Origin: Clostridia bacterium
Lineage (GTDB): Bacteria > Bacillota > Clostridia > Christensenellales > Aristaeellaceae
Direction of reading: 5' to 3'
Assembly: GCA_017484085.1 (NCBI GenBank)
Contig: JAFUTW010000022.1
Location: 1 to 64,000, forward strand
DNA length: 64,000 nt
Shown here piece by piece: positions 1 to 6,830 of the stretch. Made by a program: the position numbers and the translations under genes. Below the pieces are notes generated by a model. It was not told the origin of the DNA. It ran no database searches and worked only from the letters and a program-made list of their open reading frames with translations. Positions within the stretch are counted from its first letter, which is position 1. Every line of letters begins with the position of its first letter.

Positions 1-1062
1 CCACACAGAGGACGGCTCAATGGTTTTCATTGTAAACGCGTATCCGTGGCGGGTATCGAGGTCATCCCACCGCACGAAGCCCCAGTACGGCTCTTCATAT
101 GCATAGGTCTCCACCAGCACCCAACCATTCATCTCGGCAAGGCAATGGATACTGTCGCCGGGCTGCAGGGGGTAGATGAAGTCCTGGTCAGACTCCAGCA
201 CATCTACCATTCGGGCATTTTGCCTGACCGTGGCATACACATATTCCGTGCCCTCATCCCCGGGAAAGATCAACTTCGGGCAGTATTCAAACATCGAGGC
301 GGGAAGCCCTGAGGTGCTGATCCAGCCATAGCGGGTGTGTCTGCCGTAGATGCCATAGCTGATGAGCATCCAGCCTCCGCGAACACCATATACCATGATG
401 GTGTCGTTGGTGGAAACGGAAGCCTTCCCATTGGCGCTGCGGACATAATTCTGCCCGGGGCCGCGATAGACCTCGTAGGTTTTCCCCTTCGGAAACTGTC
501 CTACATAGCCGGTTAAGCCCGGCATGGAAAACAGCGTTTGCTGCTGCTGTGACGCAAGGGCCAGCTCCGACTGGATCAGCCGGTATGCGTTTTCGTAAAT
601 CTCAACCTCCGGGGTCCGAAGATAGTTCTCATACCAGCTGACCGGGATCTGCGTCACGTCCCCGACCTCATCGCCCACGCAGACGCCGATGGCGCAGGGG
701 GTGAAGCGCAGCGCTACGCGGAAATGGGTTTCGGCTTCCCGGCCCCAGGCCAGAATAAAGTGCAGCGGCCCCTCCCAGTTCAGCCGCGTGCTGACCTCGG
801 TCACGCCCATGGTCTCCAGCCGGGCGGTCATGGTTCCGTCCATGGCATCCATGGCGAGATTGTCGAAAGCGTCTGCTGTACCATCGGCGCGTTTCTGCCC
901 GATGCCCGCCACGATGGCCGCTTCGCCGGGCTGCCGTTCGCGGACGGTAGAGTCCACATTGCCGGCGAGGGCTGCCGACTCGGGCATTTCGACGCCGGAT
1001 GCGCCAGAAGCACTGAACAGCATGAATATCAAAGCAACAAGGCATAGGATGGGTTTCTTCAT
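1..1062 (-). CDS. Secreted protein with SH3-like repeats (3' end outside window)
   Basis: The minus strand is open from an ATG at 1062 to base 1, 354 codons with no stop, so the C-terminus lies beyond the window. The start is supported by an AGAAGGA ribosome binding site about ten bases upstream. The first 20 residues (MKKPILCLVALIFMLFSASG) are a signal peptide. Residues about 25-190 form a domain I do not recognise. Two segments follow that read like bacterial SH3 domains: one around VYRGPGQNYVRSANG and GWMLISYG, and one around SIHCLAEMNGWVLVETYA. Such domains usually bind cell-wall or matrix ligands, so a role in the cell envelope is likely, but no catalytic domain is visible. The reading is firm; the function is inference. 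Confidence 0.75.
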   Translation of the reverse strand, partial: MKKPILCLVALIFMLFSASGASGVEMPESAALAGNVDSTVRERQPGEAAIVAGIGQKRADGTADAFDNLAMDAMDGTMTARLETMGVTEVSTRLNWEGPLHFILAWGREAETHFRVALRFTPCAIGVCVGDEVGDVTQIPVSWYENYLRTPEVEIYENAYRLIQSELALASQQQQTLFSMPGLTGYVGQFPKGKTYEVYRGPGQNYVRSANGKASVSTNDTIMVYGVRGGWMLISYGIYGRHTRYGWISTSGLPASMFEYCPKLIFPGDEGTEYVYATVRQNARMVDVLESDQDFIYPLQPGDSIHCLAEMNGWVLVETYAYEEPYWGFVRWDDLDTRHGYAFTMKTIEPSSVW

Positions 1063-1418
1063 CGTTGCGGTCCTTCTTTTCTTTCATCGCCGGTTATCCC
1101 GTTTTATCTTTCACTGATAAGACGCGGTATGTATGCTGTTTCTTCCATGAATCTCATTTTTTTCGATATGATTTGTACAGGTAATCCGGTTCAGTATATC
1201 ACGGATGCGTCCGTTTATCACCCTGTTCTGCAGAAAGCCGGTCTTGACGGGAGACTCTGCCCCATGTATGATCGCATCAAGGAAACCGGCGGCGTGGCTG
1301 CAGCGGGCAGGAGATCGCCAAATGGCCGGACGAATGGGCGGTAATGGCGAATTGAAGCGGTGATATAGCAAAAGGAGCCGATGCGTCTCATCGGCGTTTC
1401 GGCTCTCATGCAACTCCC
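1063..1418. other. Gene-poor stretch with possible frameshifted remnant
   Basis: No intact gene is convincing here. A plus-strand ORF at 1129-1344 begins MYAVSSMNLIFFDM and carries the stretch GLDGRLCPMYDRIKETGG. One reading-frame shift near 1300 would continue it into EIAKWPDEWAVMAN and a stop at about 1344-1346. This pattern looks like the decayed end of a real protein, but I cannot name the family and the ORF lacks a good ribosome binding site. In the same frame as that stop, 1347 onward reads into the acetyltransferase fragment described next. Confidence 0.3.
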
Positions 1419-1667
1419 AGCAATCCTGTCGGATACCTGGAAGGCGTCAGTGTCCGGGAAGGATACCGTCAACAGGGAATCGCCAGAAAACTGGTATCCG
1501 AGTGTGAGCAATGGGCACGAGAAAAAGGATGCACTGAATTTGCCAGTGACTGCGAGCTGACGAATACCGCATCGCTGAGCTTTCATTTAGGTATTGGTTT
1601 CCGGGAAGAAAACAGGCTCAATTGTTTTAAGAATTTTGTGGGAAAGTTATCCGCGGCATCATGGTGA
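1419..1667 (+). pseudogene. AAC(6')-like GNAT acetyltransferase, C-terminal fragment
   Basis: Starting at the codons for SNPVGYLEG the plus strand reads PVGYLEGVSVREGYRQQGIA, WAREKGCTEFASDCEL, FHLGIGFREENRLNCF. This matches the C-terminal half of the aminoglycoside 6'-N-acetyltransferase-like GNAT family: the R-x-x-G-I-A acetyl-CoA loop, the ASDCE motif and the GF-E-x-NR end. The N-terminal half of the domain is absent and there is no suitable start codon, so it cannot make a working enzyme. The reading frame runs on past the expected end (about CFK) through a few non-family residues and stops inside the next gene, consistent with a deletion joint near 1630-1640. Family assignment is from remembered motifs. 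Confidence 0.6.
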
Positions 1668-2140
1668 ACAACGCAGAGCGGGCAGATCATGCCATCGTGC
1701 TCGGCCTGGCGTTGGAAAACGGAAAACCGACAGACGACCTGATGGCGAGGCTGAACACCGCCCAGGCGTATCTGGAGAATTACCCGGAAGCGCAGCTTAT
1801 CCTGACCGGCGGCAATGCTGACGGATCAGGCCGCTCGGAAGCCGCCGTCATGCGCGATATTCTGGCTGAACGCGGTGTTTCGGATGACCGGATGCTTCTC
1901 GAGGATCAGTCGAAAAGCACCAAAGATAATTTCAAGAACACAGCACAGATCATCGATCCCGGTAAACCTGTCGTGTTGATCAGCAGCGATTACCATATGG
2001 ACAGGGCTGTTCAGGCAGCGAAAAGCGCCGGGTTTTCAGATATCCTGCGTCTGCCTGCTCCGTCATCCCTTTTCAGTTATGGCTCCAATGTCATGTCTGA
2101 AGTCGTTCTGGAATTGAATGAATTGACGCTCAGACAGTAA
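1661..2140 (+). CDS. YdcF/SanA-like DUF218 protein, N-terminally truncated
   Basis: The 159-residue product begins MVNNAERADHAIVLGLALEN and has the DUF218 landmarks AIVLG, the GG of LILTGGN, the conserved EA (SEAAVM), LLEDQSKSTKDN and the SSDYHM motif with its histidine. Family members are normally 200-260 residues with one or more N-terminal membrane helices that place the domain at the cell surface. Here the helices are missing: upstream in-frame residues (CGKVIRGI) look like the natural continuation but run into a stop codon at 1628-1630. The gene overlaps the end of the acetyltransferase fragment by seven bases. It may be expressed as a soluble stub or be a pseudogene. The family is implicated in envelope biogenesis; the role here is unknown. 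Confidence 0.6.
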   Translation: MVNNAERADHAIVLGLALENGKPTDDLMARLNTAQAYLENYPEAQLILTGGNADGSGRSEAAVMRDILAERGVSDDRMLLEDQSKSTKDNFKNTAQIIDPGKPVVLISSDYHMDRAVQAAKSAGFSDILRLPAPSSLFSYGSNVMSEVVLELNELTLRQ

Positions 2141-2175
2141 GGATATGGAAATAATTGAACCAAAAGGAGATTCCA

Positions 2176-2616
2176 ATGGATCAGATCTGGACACGGCTGT
2201 ATGAAGCCGCCAAAGCCGTGCAAAACGGCAGAAAGATTTCGGATTATGTGGAAGCCGGCGGCGTGGCTGCGGCGATCCTGTCCGCAAGCGGGCAGATCTA
2301 CACGGGCGTCTGCGTGGATACCTGCAGCACGCTGGGCATCTGCGCAGAGCGCAACGCCATCTTCAACATGCTGACCTGCGGTGAGCAGGAGATCGCCAAA
2401 GTGCTGGCCATCATGCCGGACGGCAAGACAGGAGCTCCCTGCGGCGCCTGCCGGGAGCTGATGGTGCAGCTGATGCCGGAAGGCTACAAGGATATTGAGA
2501 TCCTGCTCGACTACGAACAGGAAAGGATCGTTACCCTTGGCGAACTGACGCCGGAATGGTGGATTCCGCGCCGCAGTGAAAACAAGCCGGAACAGGGAGA
2601 TGACAGAGATGATTAA
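2176..2616 (+). CDS. Cytidine/blasticidin deaminase-like zinc hydrolase
   Basis: The 146-residue protein has the zinc signature of the cytidine deaminase fold: C56-A-E58 (LGICAERNA) and PCGACRE with C89 and C92. The zinc ligands are therefore three cysteines, as in tetrameric cytidine deaminases and blasticidin-S deaminase. The C-terminal part (DYEQERIVTLGELTPEWW) resembles the L-P-x-x-F/W ending of short cytidine deaminases. The start at ATG 2176 is chosen over the TTG at 2155 because AAAGGAG lies seven bases before it. The stop codon overlaps the start of the S66 peptidase gene by eight bases, so the two are translationally coupled. Substrate could be (deoxy)cytidine or another nucleoside; the sequence does not decide this. 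Confidence 0.85.
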   Translation: MDQIWTRLYEAAKAVQNGRKISDYVEAGGVAAAILSASGQIYTGVCVDTCSTLGICAERNAIFNMLTCGEQEIAKVLAIMPDGKTGAPCGACRELMVQLMPEGYKDIEILLDYEQERIVTLGELTPEWWIPRRSENKPEQGDDRDD

Positions 2617-3640
2617 GACCATAGGCATCGTCAGCCTCTCCAGCGGCATACTGGGTGAGGACTTTGTGCGCCACGAGCTTGAGATCGGCCTCTCCCGGCT
2701 GCAGGCAGCCGGTTTGGCAGTCCGCTTCATGCCCCATGCGCTAAGTGGGCTGGAATACGTCAAAGCACACCCCGAGAAGAGGGCGCAGGATCTCCTTGAG
2801 GCGCTGCGGGACCCCGAAATCGACATGATCCTGTGCGCCATCGGCGGAGACGATACCTACCGCCTCCTGCCCTATCTGTTTGAATCGGGCGAACTGGAAC
2901 AGGCCGTTTCGGACAAGGTGTTCCTCGGTTTTTCGGATACGACCCTCAATCATTTCATGCTGCACAAAGCCGGCATGCGCACCTTCTACGGCCAGAGCTT
3001 TCTCTCCGATATCTGCGAACCCGGTCCGGGGATGCTGCCCTATACCCGGCAGTATTGGGACGAACTGATTTCAAGCGGCCGCATCCGCAGGATCACGCCG
3101 AGCGGCGTCTGGTACAGGGAAAGAGAAAGCTTCGGGCCCGAACAGGTCGGCAAACCGCTGCAGCCGCTGCCCAACCGGGGATTTGAACTGCTGCAGGGTT
3201 CCCCGGTCTTCTCCGGAAAGATCCTCGGCGGCTGCATCGATTCCATGTACGACATGTTTGACGGCGGCCGTTATGCGGACATGCCCGCGCTCTGCCGCAA
3301 ATACAGCCTCTTCCCTGCCCCGGAAGACTGGCGCGGGCGCATCCTCCTGCTGGAATCCAGCGAAGAAAAAATGCCCCCGGAAAAATACCGGGAAGCGCTG
3401 ATCCATCTCAGGCAGACGGGGCTGTTCGGCGTCATATCGGGTGTCCTTGTCGGCAAGCCGATGGATGAAGCCTATGAAGCTGAATACAAAAAAGCGCTGA
3501 CGGACGAGATCGGCAACCCCGATCTTCCTGTCGTCTGCAACATCAGCATCGGCCATGCCCAGCCGCGCTGCATCATCCCCTTTGGGGTGAACGCCCGCGT
3601 GGATGCCGTACGCCAGCAGATCGTCTTTGATGATCCGTGA
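2609..3640 (+). CDS. S66 family peptidase (LD-carboxypeptidase/MccF-like)
   Basis: The 344-residue protein matches the S66 serine peptidase family, which includes LD-carboxypeptidases that trim murein tetrapeptides in the cytoplasm and MccF-type enzymes that inactivate peptide-nucleotide antibiotics. The catalytic triad can be read as Ser109 (FLGFSDTT), Glu249 (ILLLESSEE) and His316 (ISIGHAQPR). Length is typical. ATG 2609 is preferred over the in-frame 2576 and 2600 because ACAGGGAG sits about eight bases before it. The gene overlaps the deaminase gene. The longer substrate-binding insert and nearby deaminase (an antibiotic-detoxification family as well) make an MccF-like protective role possible, but this is inference. 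Confidence 0.85.
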   Translation: MIKTIGIVSLSSGILGEDFVRHELEIGLSRLQAAGLAVRFMPHALSGLEYVKAHPEKRAQDLLEALRDPEIDMILCAIGGDDTYRLLPYLFESGELEQAVSDKVFLGFSDTTLNHFMLHKAGMRTFYGQSFLSDICEPGPGMLPYTRQYWDELISSGRIRRITPSGVWYRERESFGPEQVGKPLQPLPNRGFELLQGSPVFSGKILGGCIDSMYDMFDGGRYADMPALCRKYSLFPAPEDWRGRILLLESSEEKMPPEKYREALIHLRQTGLFGVISGVLVGKPMDEAYEAEYKKALTDEIGNPDLPVVCNISIGHAQPRCIIPFGVNARVDAVRQQIVFDDP

Positions 3641-3656
3641 ACCGCTCGATACAAAT

Positions 3657-3697
3657 AAGAGGCCTCACGCCTGCCGTTCGCAAGCGTGAGGCCTCTT
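3657..3697. terminator. Hairpin between convergent genes
   Basis: A perfect 14-bp stem (AAGAGGCCTCACGC with its complement) and a 13-nt loop lie between the S66 peptidase and the convergent small gene. The flanking U-tract is weak on both strands, so it is probably a bidirectional terminator of moderate strength. Confidence 0.7.
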
Positions 3698-3706
3698 GGC
3701 TGCTGA

Positions 3707-3961
3707 TCAGGCTGCGTTGCTGATCATGTAATCCAGGTACATGGCAATGTCCTCCGCCGGGATGGAGAGATCCAACTCCGGCAGTTCTCCCTCATGCCCC
3801 AGCGCGCGGAGGATCCCCGCGCCGGGCATCTCCTCCCGCAGGTCGCAGAGCGCCCGCTGCCTGTCCATGAGGCACACCGGCCCATGGCTCCGCCTTGCAA
3901 GGTCGAGAAGCCCCTCCACATTCTGAATATGATAAAGCTTGATATTGGCTCGTTTGTCCAT
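3707..3961 (-). CDS. Small conserved-looking protein, possibly HPr-like
   Basis: The 84-residue protein starts MDKRANIKLYHIQNVEGLLD. The ATG at 3961 follows AAAGGAG with good spacing. I do not recognise a named family. The order strand (NIKLYHI), helix (VEGLLDLARRSHG), strand (PVCLMDRQRALCDL), helix (GILRAL) and strand (LPELDLSI) resembles the small HPr-related proteins of Clostridia that lack the phospho-histidine; there is no histidine in the expected position. It stands alone between a terminator hairpin and queH (163 bases away). Function unknown; the HPr resemblance is a weak structural guess. Confidence 0.65.
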   Translation of the reverse strand: MDKRANIKLYHIQNVEGLLDLARRSHGPVCLMDRQRALCDLREEMPGAGILRALGHEGELPELDLSIPAEDIAMYLDYMISNAA

Positions 3962-4124
3962 AATGATCGCTCCTTTCGCAACGCACCGGCGTCCCCGGTG
4001 CTGTGCGTATTTTAGCGAAAGCTGCCAGTTTGTCAAAGGCAGATGGACAAAATCTGCCGGTCTTCCCGCGGGCCGAAAACCGCCTCTTTGTGAGAACGAT
4101 CCATTTTGTTTCGTTTCAAACCGG

Positions 4125-4799
4125 TCAAATTTGGTTGTTTTGTACAAGCGACTGCTTTCCATCACAATCTTCCGCTGCCTTTTTCCGTTCGCGTTCCGCC
4201 CTGGAAAAGGCACAGCCGCAGTAATCCTGCCGGTACAGACTGTAGATGCGGGACAGCTCGATGGAGCGCTGGTAGCCACCCTTTTTCTTAAAATCAGAGT
4301 ACAGGTAAGGAACGCCGCTGGCCTGCGAGAGTTCCCCGCCCAGACGGCAGAGCAGCTGCGCGTCCTTGAGCGGTGAAATGGAGAGCGTCGTGGTGAAGTA
4401 ATCATATCCGCCTTCTTTGGCTGCCTGTGCGGTCTTATTAAGCCGCAGGCGGAAGCAGGCTTCACACCGCCTGCCCCCCTCCGGTTCGTTCTCCAGGCCG
4501 CGCACGGCCTCGCGCCAGAGCTCCGGCTCATACCTCGCGACCTGCAGGGCGACCGGCACCCCCATCTCGCGGATCAGCCGCGCGGCTTCCGCGGCGCGGC
4601 GCTCAAACTCCTCCCGGGGCGCGATATTGGGGTTGTAGTAGAACAGGGTGATGTCAAAGATCTCCGAGAGGTATTCCAGCACATAGGAAGAGCAGGGCGC
4701 GCAGCAGCCGTGCAGCAGCAGCCTCGGCCGTCGCCCTTCTGCTTTGATCTTTTTCAGTTCCTTTTCCAGTTCAAGCTGGTAGTTGATCTTCGGCTGCAT
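4125..4799 (-). CDS. queH: Epoxyqueuosine reductase QueH
   Basis: The 224-residue protein belongs to the QueH (formerly DUF208) family, which carries out the last step of queuosine biosynthesis, reducing epoxyqueuosine in tRNA to queuosine. Metal-binding cysteine motifs are all present: HGCCAPCSS near residue 30, CEACFRLRL near residue 133, and DYCGCAFS near residue 200. The conserved YYNPNI and DYFTTTLSISPLKD segments are also intact. The start at ATG 4799 has GAAGG upstream. The final 25 residues are a charged tail ending QSLVQNNQI. No other queuosine gene is nearby. Assignment is firm; it is the non-orthologous replacement of QueG found in many Bacillota. Confidence 0.93.
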   Translation of the reverse strand: MQPKINYQLELEKELKKIKAEGRRPRLLLHGCCAPCSSYVLEYLSEIFDITLFYYNPNIAPREEFERRAAEAARLIREMGVPVALQVARYEPELWREAVRGLENEPEGGRRCEACFRLRLNKTAQAAKEGGYDYFTTTLSISPLKDAQLLCRLGGELSQASGVPYLYSDFKKKGGYQRSIELSRIYSLYRQDYCGCAFSRAERERKKAAEDCDGKQSLVQNNQI

Positions 4800-4884
4800 T
4801 TAAAACCGCCTTCTTCCGGTTAATGTCAGTTTCGCAGATTCTCGGTCCCGTCCGCAATTCTTCGGCTGAACCCGTGTCCCGGGC

Positions 4885-4913
4885 TTTTCAAAAAAGCGTA
4901 AATGTACTATACT
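4885..4913 (+). promoter_or_regulatory. Promoter for the YuiD-like gene
   Basis: TTTTCA (4885-4890), 17 bases, TATACT (4908-4913). Predicted transcription start near 4920 lies downstream of the in-frame ATG at 4902, which supports 4956 as the real start codon. Confidence 0.55.
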
Positions 4914-4955
4914 ATATTCCCGCTTTCCCCCACGCGCAGAAAGGATCAAGAACTC

Positions 4956-5387
4956 ATGAGATATGTCCTGAACAATTATATGCTGAGCGTCACGGTCACG
5001 GCTTATCTGATCGCACAGATTTCCAAGTTTTTTCTCTATTCCTTCATCAGCGGCCGCTTTGAACTGTCCAGGATCCTCGGGTCCGGCGGCATGCCCAGCA
5101 GCCATTCCGCTTCCGTCACCGCGCTGGCCGTCTCCTGCATACGGCAGAACGGCATTTCCTCGCCGTTCTCCGCCATCGCCATCGTCCTGGCGATCATCGT
5201 GGTGCACGATGCCGTCGGCGTGCGCCGGCAGTCCGGCATCCACGCCCAGGTGCTCAACCAGGTGCTGGATCTTCTGCCGATCGAGATGACCAAGCAGCTC
5301 AACGAGTTCATCGGCCATACTTTTATGCAGTCGCTCGTCGGCTGCCTGCTCGGGACGGCCGTCGCGCTCCTCTTCCCGCTCCACTGA
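4956..5387 (+). CDS. YuiD-like divergent PAP2-family membrane protein (DUF212)
   Basis: The 143-residue integral membrane protein matches the DUF212 / 'divergent PAP2' family. It has four likely membrane segments and the conserved block GSGGMPSSHSASVTAL followed by HDAVGVRRQSGIHA. The SSHS-like motif is reminiscent of the acid phosphatase (PAP2) active site, so a lipid phosphate substrate has been proposed for the family, but none is proven. ATG 4956 is chosen over 4902 because GAAAGGA precedes it and the likely transcript starts after 4902. It is monocistronic and ends at a strong bidirectional terminator. Confidence 0.85.
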   Translation: MRYVLNNYMLSVTVTAYLIAQISKFFLYSFISGRFELSRILGSGGMPSSHSASVTALAVSCIRQNGISSPFSAIAIVLAIIVVHDAVGVRRQSGIHAQVLNQVLDLLPIEMTKQLNEFIGHTFMQSLVGCLLGTAVALLFPLH

Positions 5388-5400
5388 AGCTTATGCCGTA

Positions 5401-5448
5401 AACAAAGCCCTTTCTGCTGCGCCGCAGGGAAAGGGCTTTGTTCTTTTA
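5401..5448. terminator. Bidirectional terminator yuiD-like / nadD
   Basis: A 14-bp stem AACAAAGCCCTTTC / GAAAGGGCTTTGTT with a 14-nt loop, followed by TCTTTT on the plus strand. It separates two convergent transcription units. Confidence 0.8.
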
Positions 5449-6054
5449 CAGCCACTCGCGCGGATCCAGCTCCGCAGGCAGCATCTCTCTGGTTTCGCCA
5501 AGCAGCGTCCGCATTTCTTTGAGGCGCTGCCGGATCCCCGTGGAAGAGATGTTTTTCCAGTCCTCCGGCGTCTGCACCACATGGATATGCTCTGCCAGCT
5601 GCGACAGCAGCGCATCCTCCCGGATCATCTGCTCACACACGTCCCTGCCGCGGGCCAGGGCCACGATGCCGAATTCCCGGGCGATCTCCGGCACGTGCAG
5701 CCATCCTTCGCCCATCTCCTTCAGCTTGTCCGAGCCCACGAGCAGCGCCCCCCGCACCCCCTCCTCACGGAGGTGGCACAGGGTCTCATAGGTTCTGGGC
5801 TGGCGGCTCTGCCGGAGTTCCCAGTCGCATACGCTCATCCACGGGCGCGCGCCGGCGACCTTGCGCAGCATGGAAAGCCGCTCCTCCTCCGTAAAGGCGA
5901 AGTCCTTCCCCTGATCCTGCTCTATATACCGGCTCTGAGACGGGACGAAAACGACCTTCTCCCTGCCCGTCTCCCGCAGCGCGCACTCCGCCAGGGATAT
6001 GTGCGCGGCCGTAGGCGGATTAAAAGCCCCGACGAAGACCAGCGCCCGCGTCAT
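5446..6054 (-). CDS. nadD: Nicotinate-nucleotide adenylyltransferase-like protein
   Basis: The 202-residue protein is a nucleotidyltransferase of the HxGH superfamily: GAFNPPTAAH at residues 9-18 is the ATP-binding motif and ISSTGIR near residue 180 is the second signature. It should transfer AMP to nicotinate mononucleotide, giving deamido-NAD. Its ATG overlaps the nadE stop codon (ATGA), and pncB lies directly upstream, so the operon covers the salvage route nicotinate to NaMN to NaAD to NAD. The motif is somewhat diverged from standard NadD (GGTFDPIHYGH), so it may be a second, salvage-dedicated enzyme. Function rests on both family and context. Confidence 0.83.
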   Translation of the reverse strand: MTRALVFVGAFNPPTAAHISLAECALRETGREKVVFVPSQSRYIEQDQGKDFAFTEEERLSMLRKVAGARPWMSVCDWELRQSRQPRTYETLCHLREEGVRGALLVGSDKLKEMGEGWLHVPEIAREFGIVALARGRDVCEQMIREDALLSQLAEHIHVVQTPEDWKNISSTGIRQRLKEMRTLLGETREMLPAELDPREWL

Positions 6055-6830
6055 GCCTGCGCACCGAAACCCGGATCGATGACGGGCGGCATCCGGCGTT
6101 TGTGGGCTGCAGCCCGCTCTTTTGCGGCGATCTTTTCATCGGTCGCGGCGTCGCCGCTCGTTCCCTTCCGGATGTAATCATGGATGGCGCGGTAAGTGAC
6201 GCCCAGGCGTTCCTCATCGCTCTTGCCGGAAAGCCCGTCCGTCGGCGTTTTGACCACCAGGGAGCGCGGGATCTCCGGCATCGTCAGCCCGACCTCGACG
6301 ACCTCCAGGCTGGTGAGGCCCAGCAGCAGCGCAAAGTCGCAGGAGGTGTCGCCGTCTTTGGTGCAGTAGCCCACCGTCGCCTCCGACAGATTGCCGGTGC
6401 CCGCCAGCCTTGCGCCCAGCGCCTGCGCCGCGTAGCGCAGCGCCGTCATGCGCAGCCTGGGGCCCACGTTGATATCGCTCTCCGTGCTGTGCGGCACGGC
6501 GAACTCTCCCGCTTCCGGTTCCTTCTCAGGCTCAAACTGGGCGCGCAGCGCCCTGTGTATCTCCCCGATGTTCACTGTCCGGCTGTTGATGTCCAGCGCC
6601 CTGCAGACCTGCCTGCTGTCCTCGATATCCGCCTGCTGCCCGTCGGGCATCATGATGCCGTACACGTTCTCACTGCCCAGCGCACGCGCGCAGATCGCGG
6701 CGGTGACCGTGGAATCCTTCCCGCCCGAAATGCCGATGACCACGCGGGTAAAGCCCTGCTGCAAAGAGAGCGCCTTCACGCCCTCGACCAGCCGGTCGCG
6801 CACCTGTACCGCGTCAAATCCTTCCATCAT
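6051..6830 (-). CDS. nadE: NAD(+) synthetase, ammonia-dependent type
   Basis: The 259-residue protein is the short, glutaminase-less NadE that amidates deamido-NAD using ATP and ammonia. The pyrophosphatase P-loop ISGGKDST is at about residues 33-40. Further landmarks are MMPDGQQ, GNLSEATVGYCTKDGD and the C-terminal KTPTDGLSGKSDEE, which closes over the active site. The ATG overlaps the last codon and stop of pncB (AATGATG), and nadD overlaps its end. A second in-frame ATG follows immediately (MMEG). Cytoplasmic homodimer expected. Confidence 0.93.
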   Translation of the reverse strand: MMEGFDAVQVRDRLVEGVKALSLQQGFTRVVIGISGGKDSTVTAAICARALGSENVYGIMMPDGQQADIEDSRQVCRALDINSRTVNIGEIHRALRAQFEPEKEPEAGEFAVPHSTESDINVGPRLRMTALRYAAQALGARLAGTGNLSEATVGYCTKDGDTSCDFALLLGLTSLEVVEVGLTMPEIPRSLVVKTPTDGLSGKSDEERLGVTYRAIHDYIRKGTSGDAATDEKIAAKERAAAHKRRMPPVIDPGFGAQA

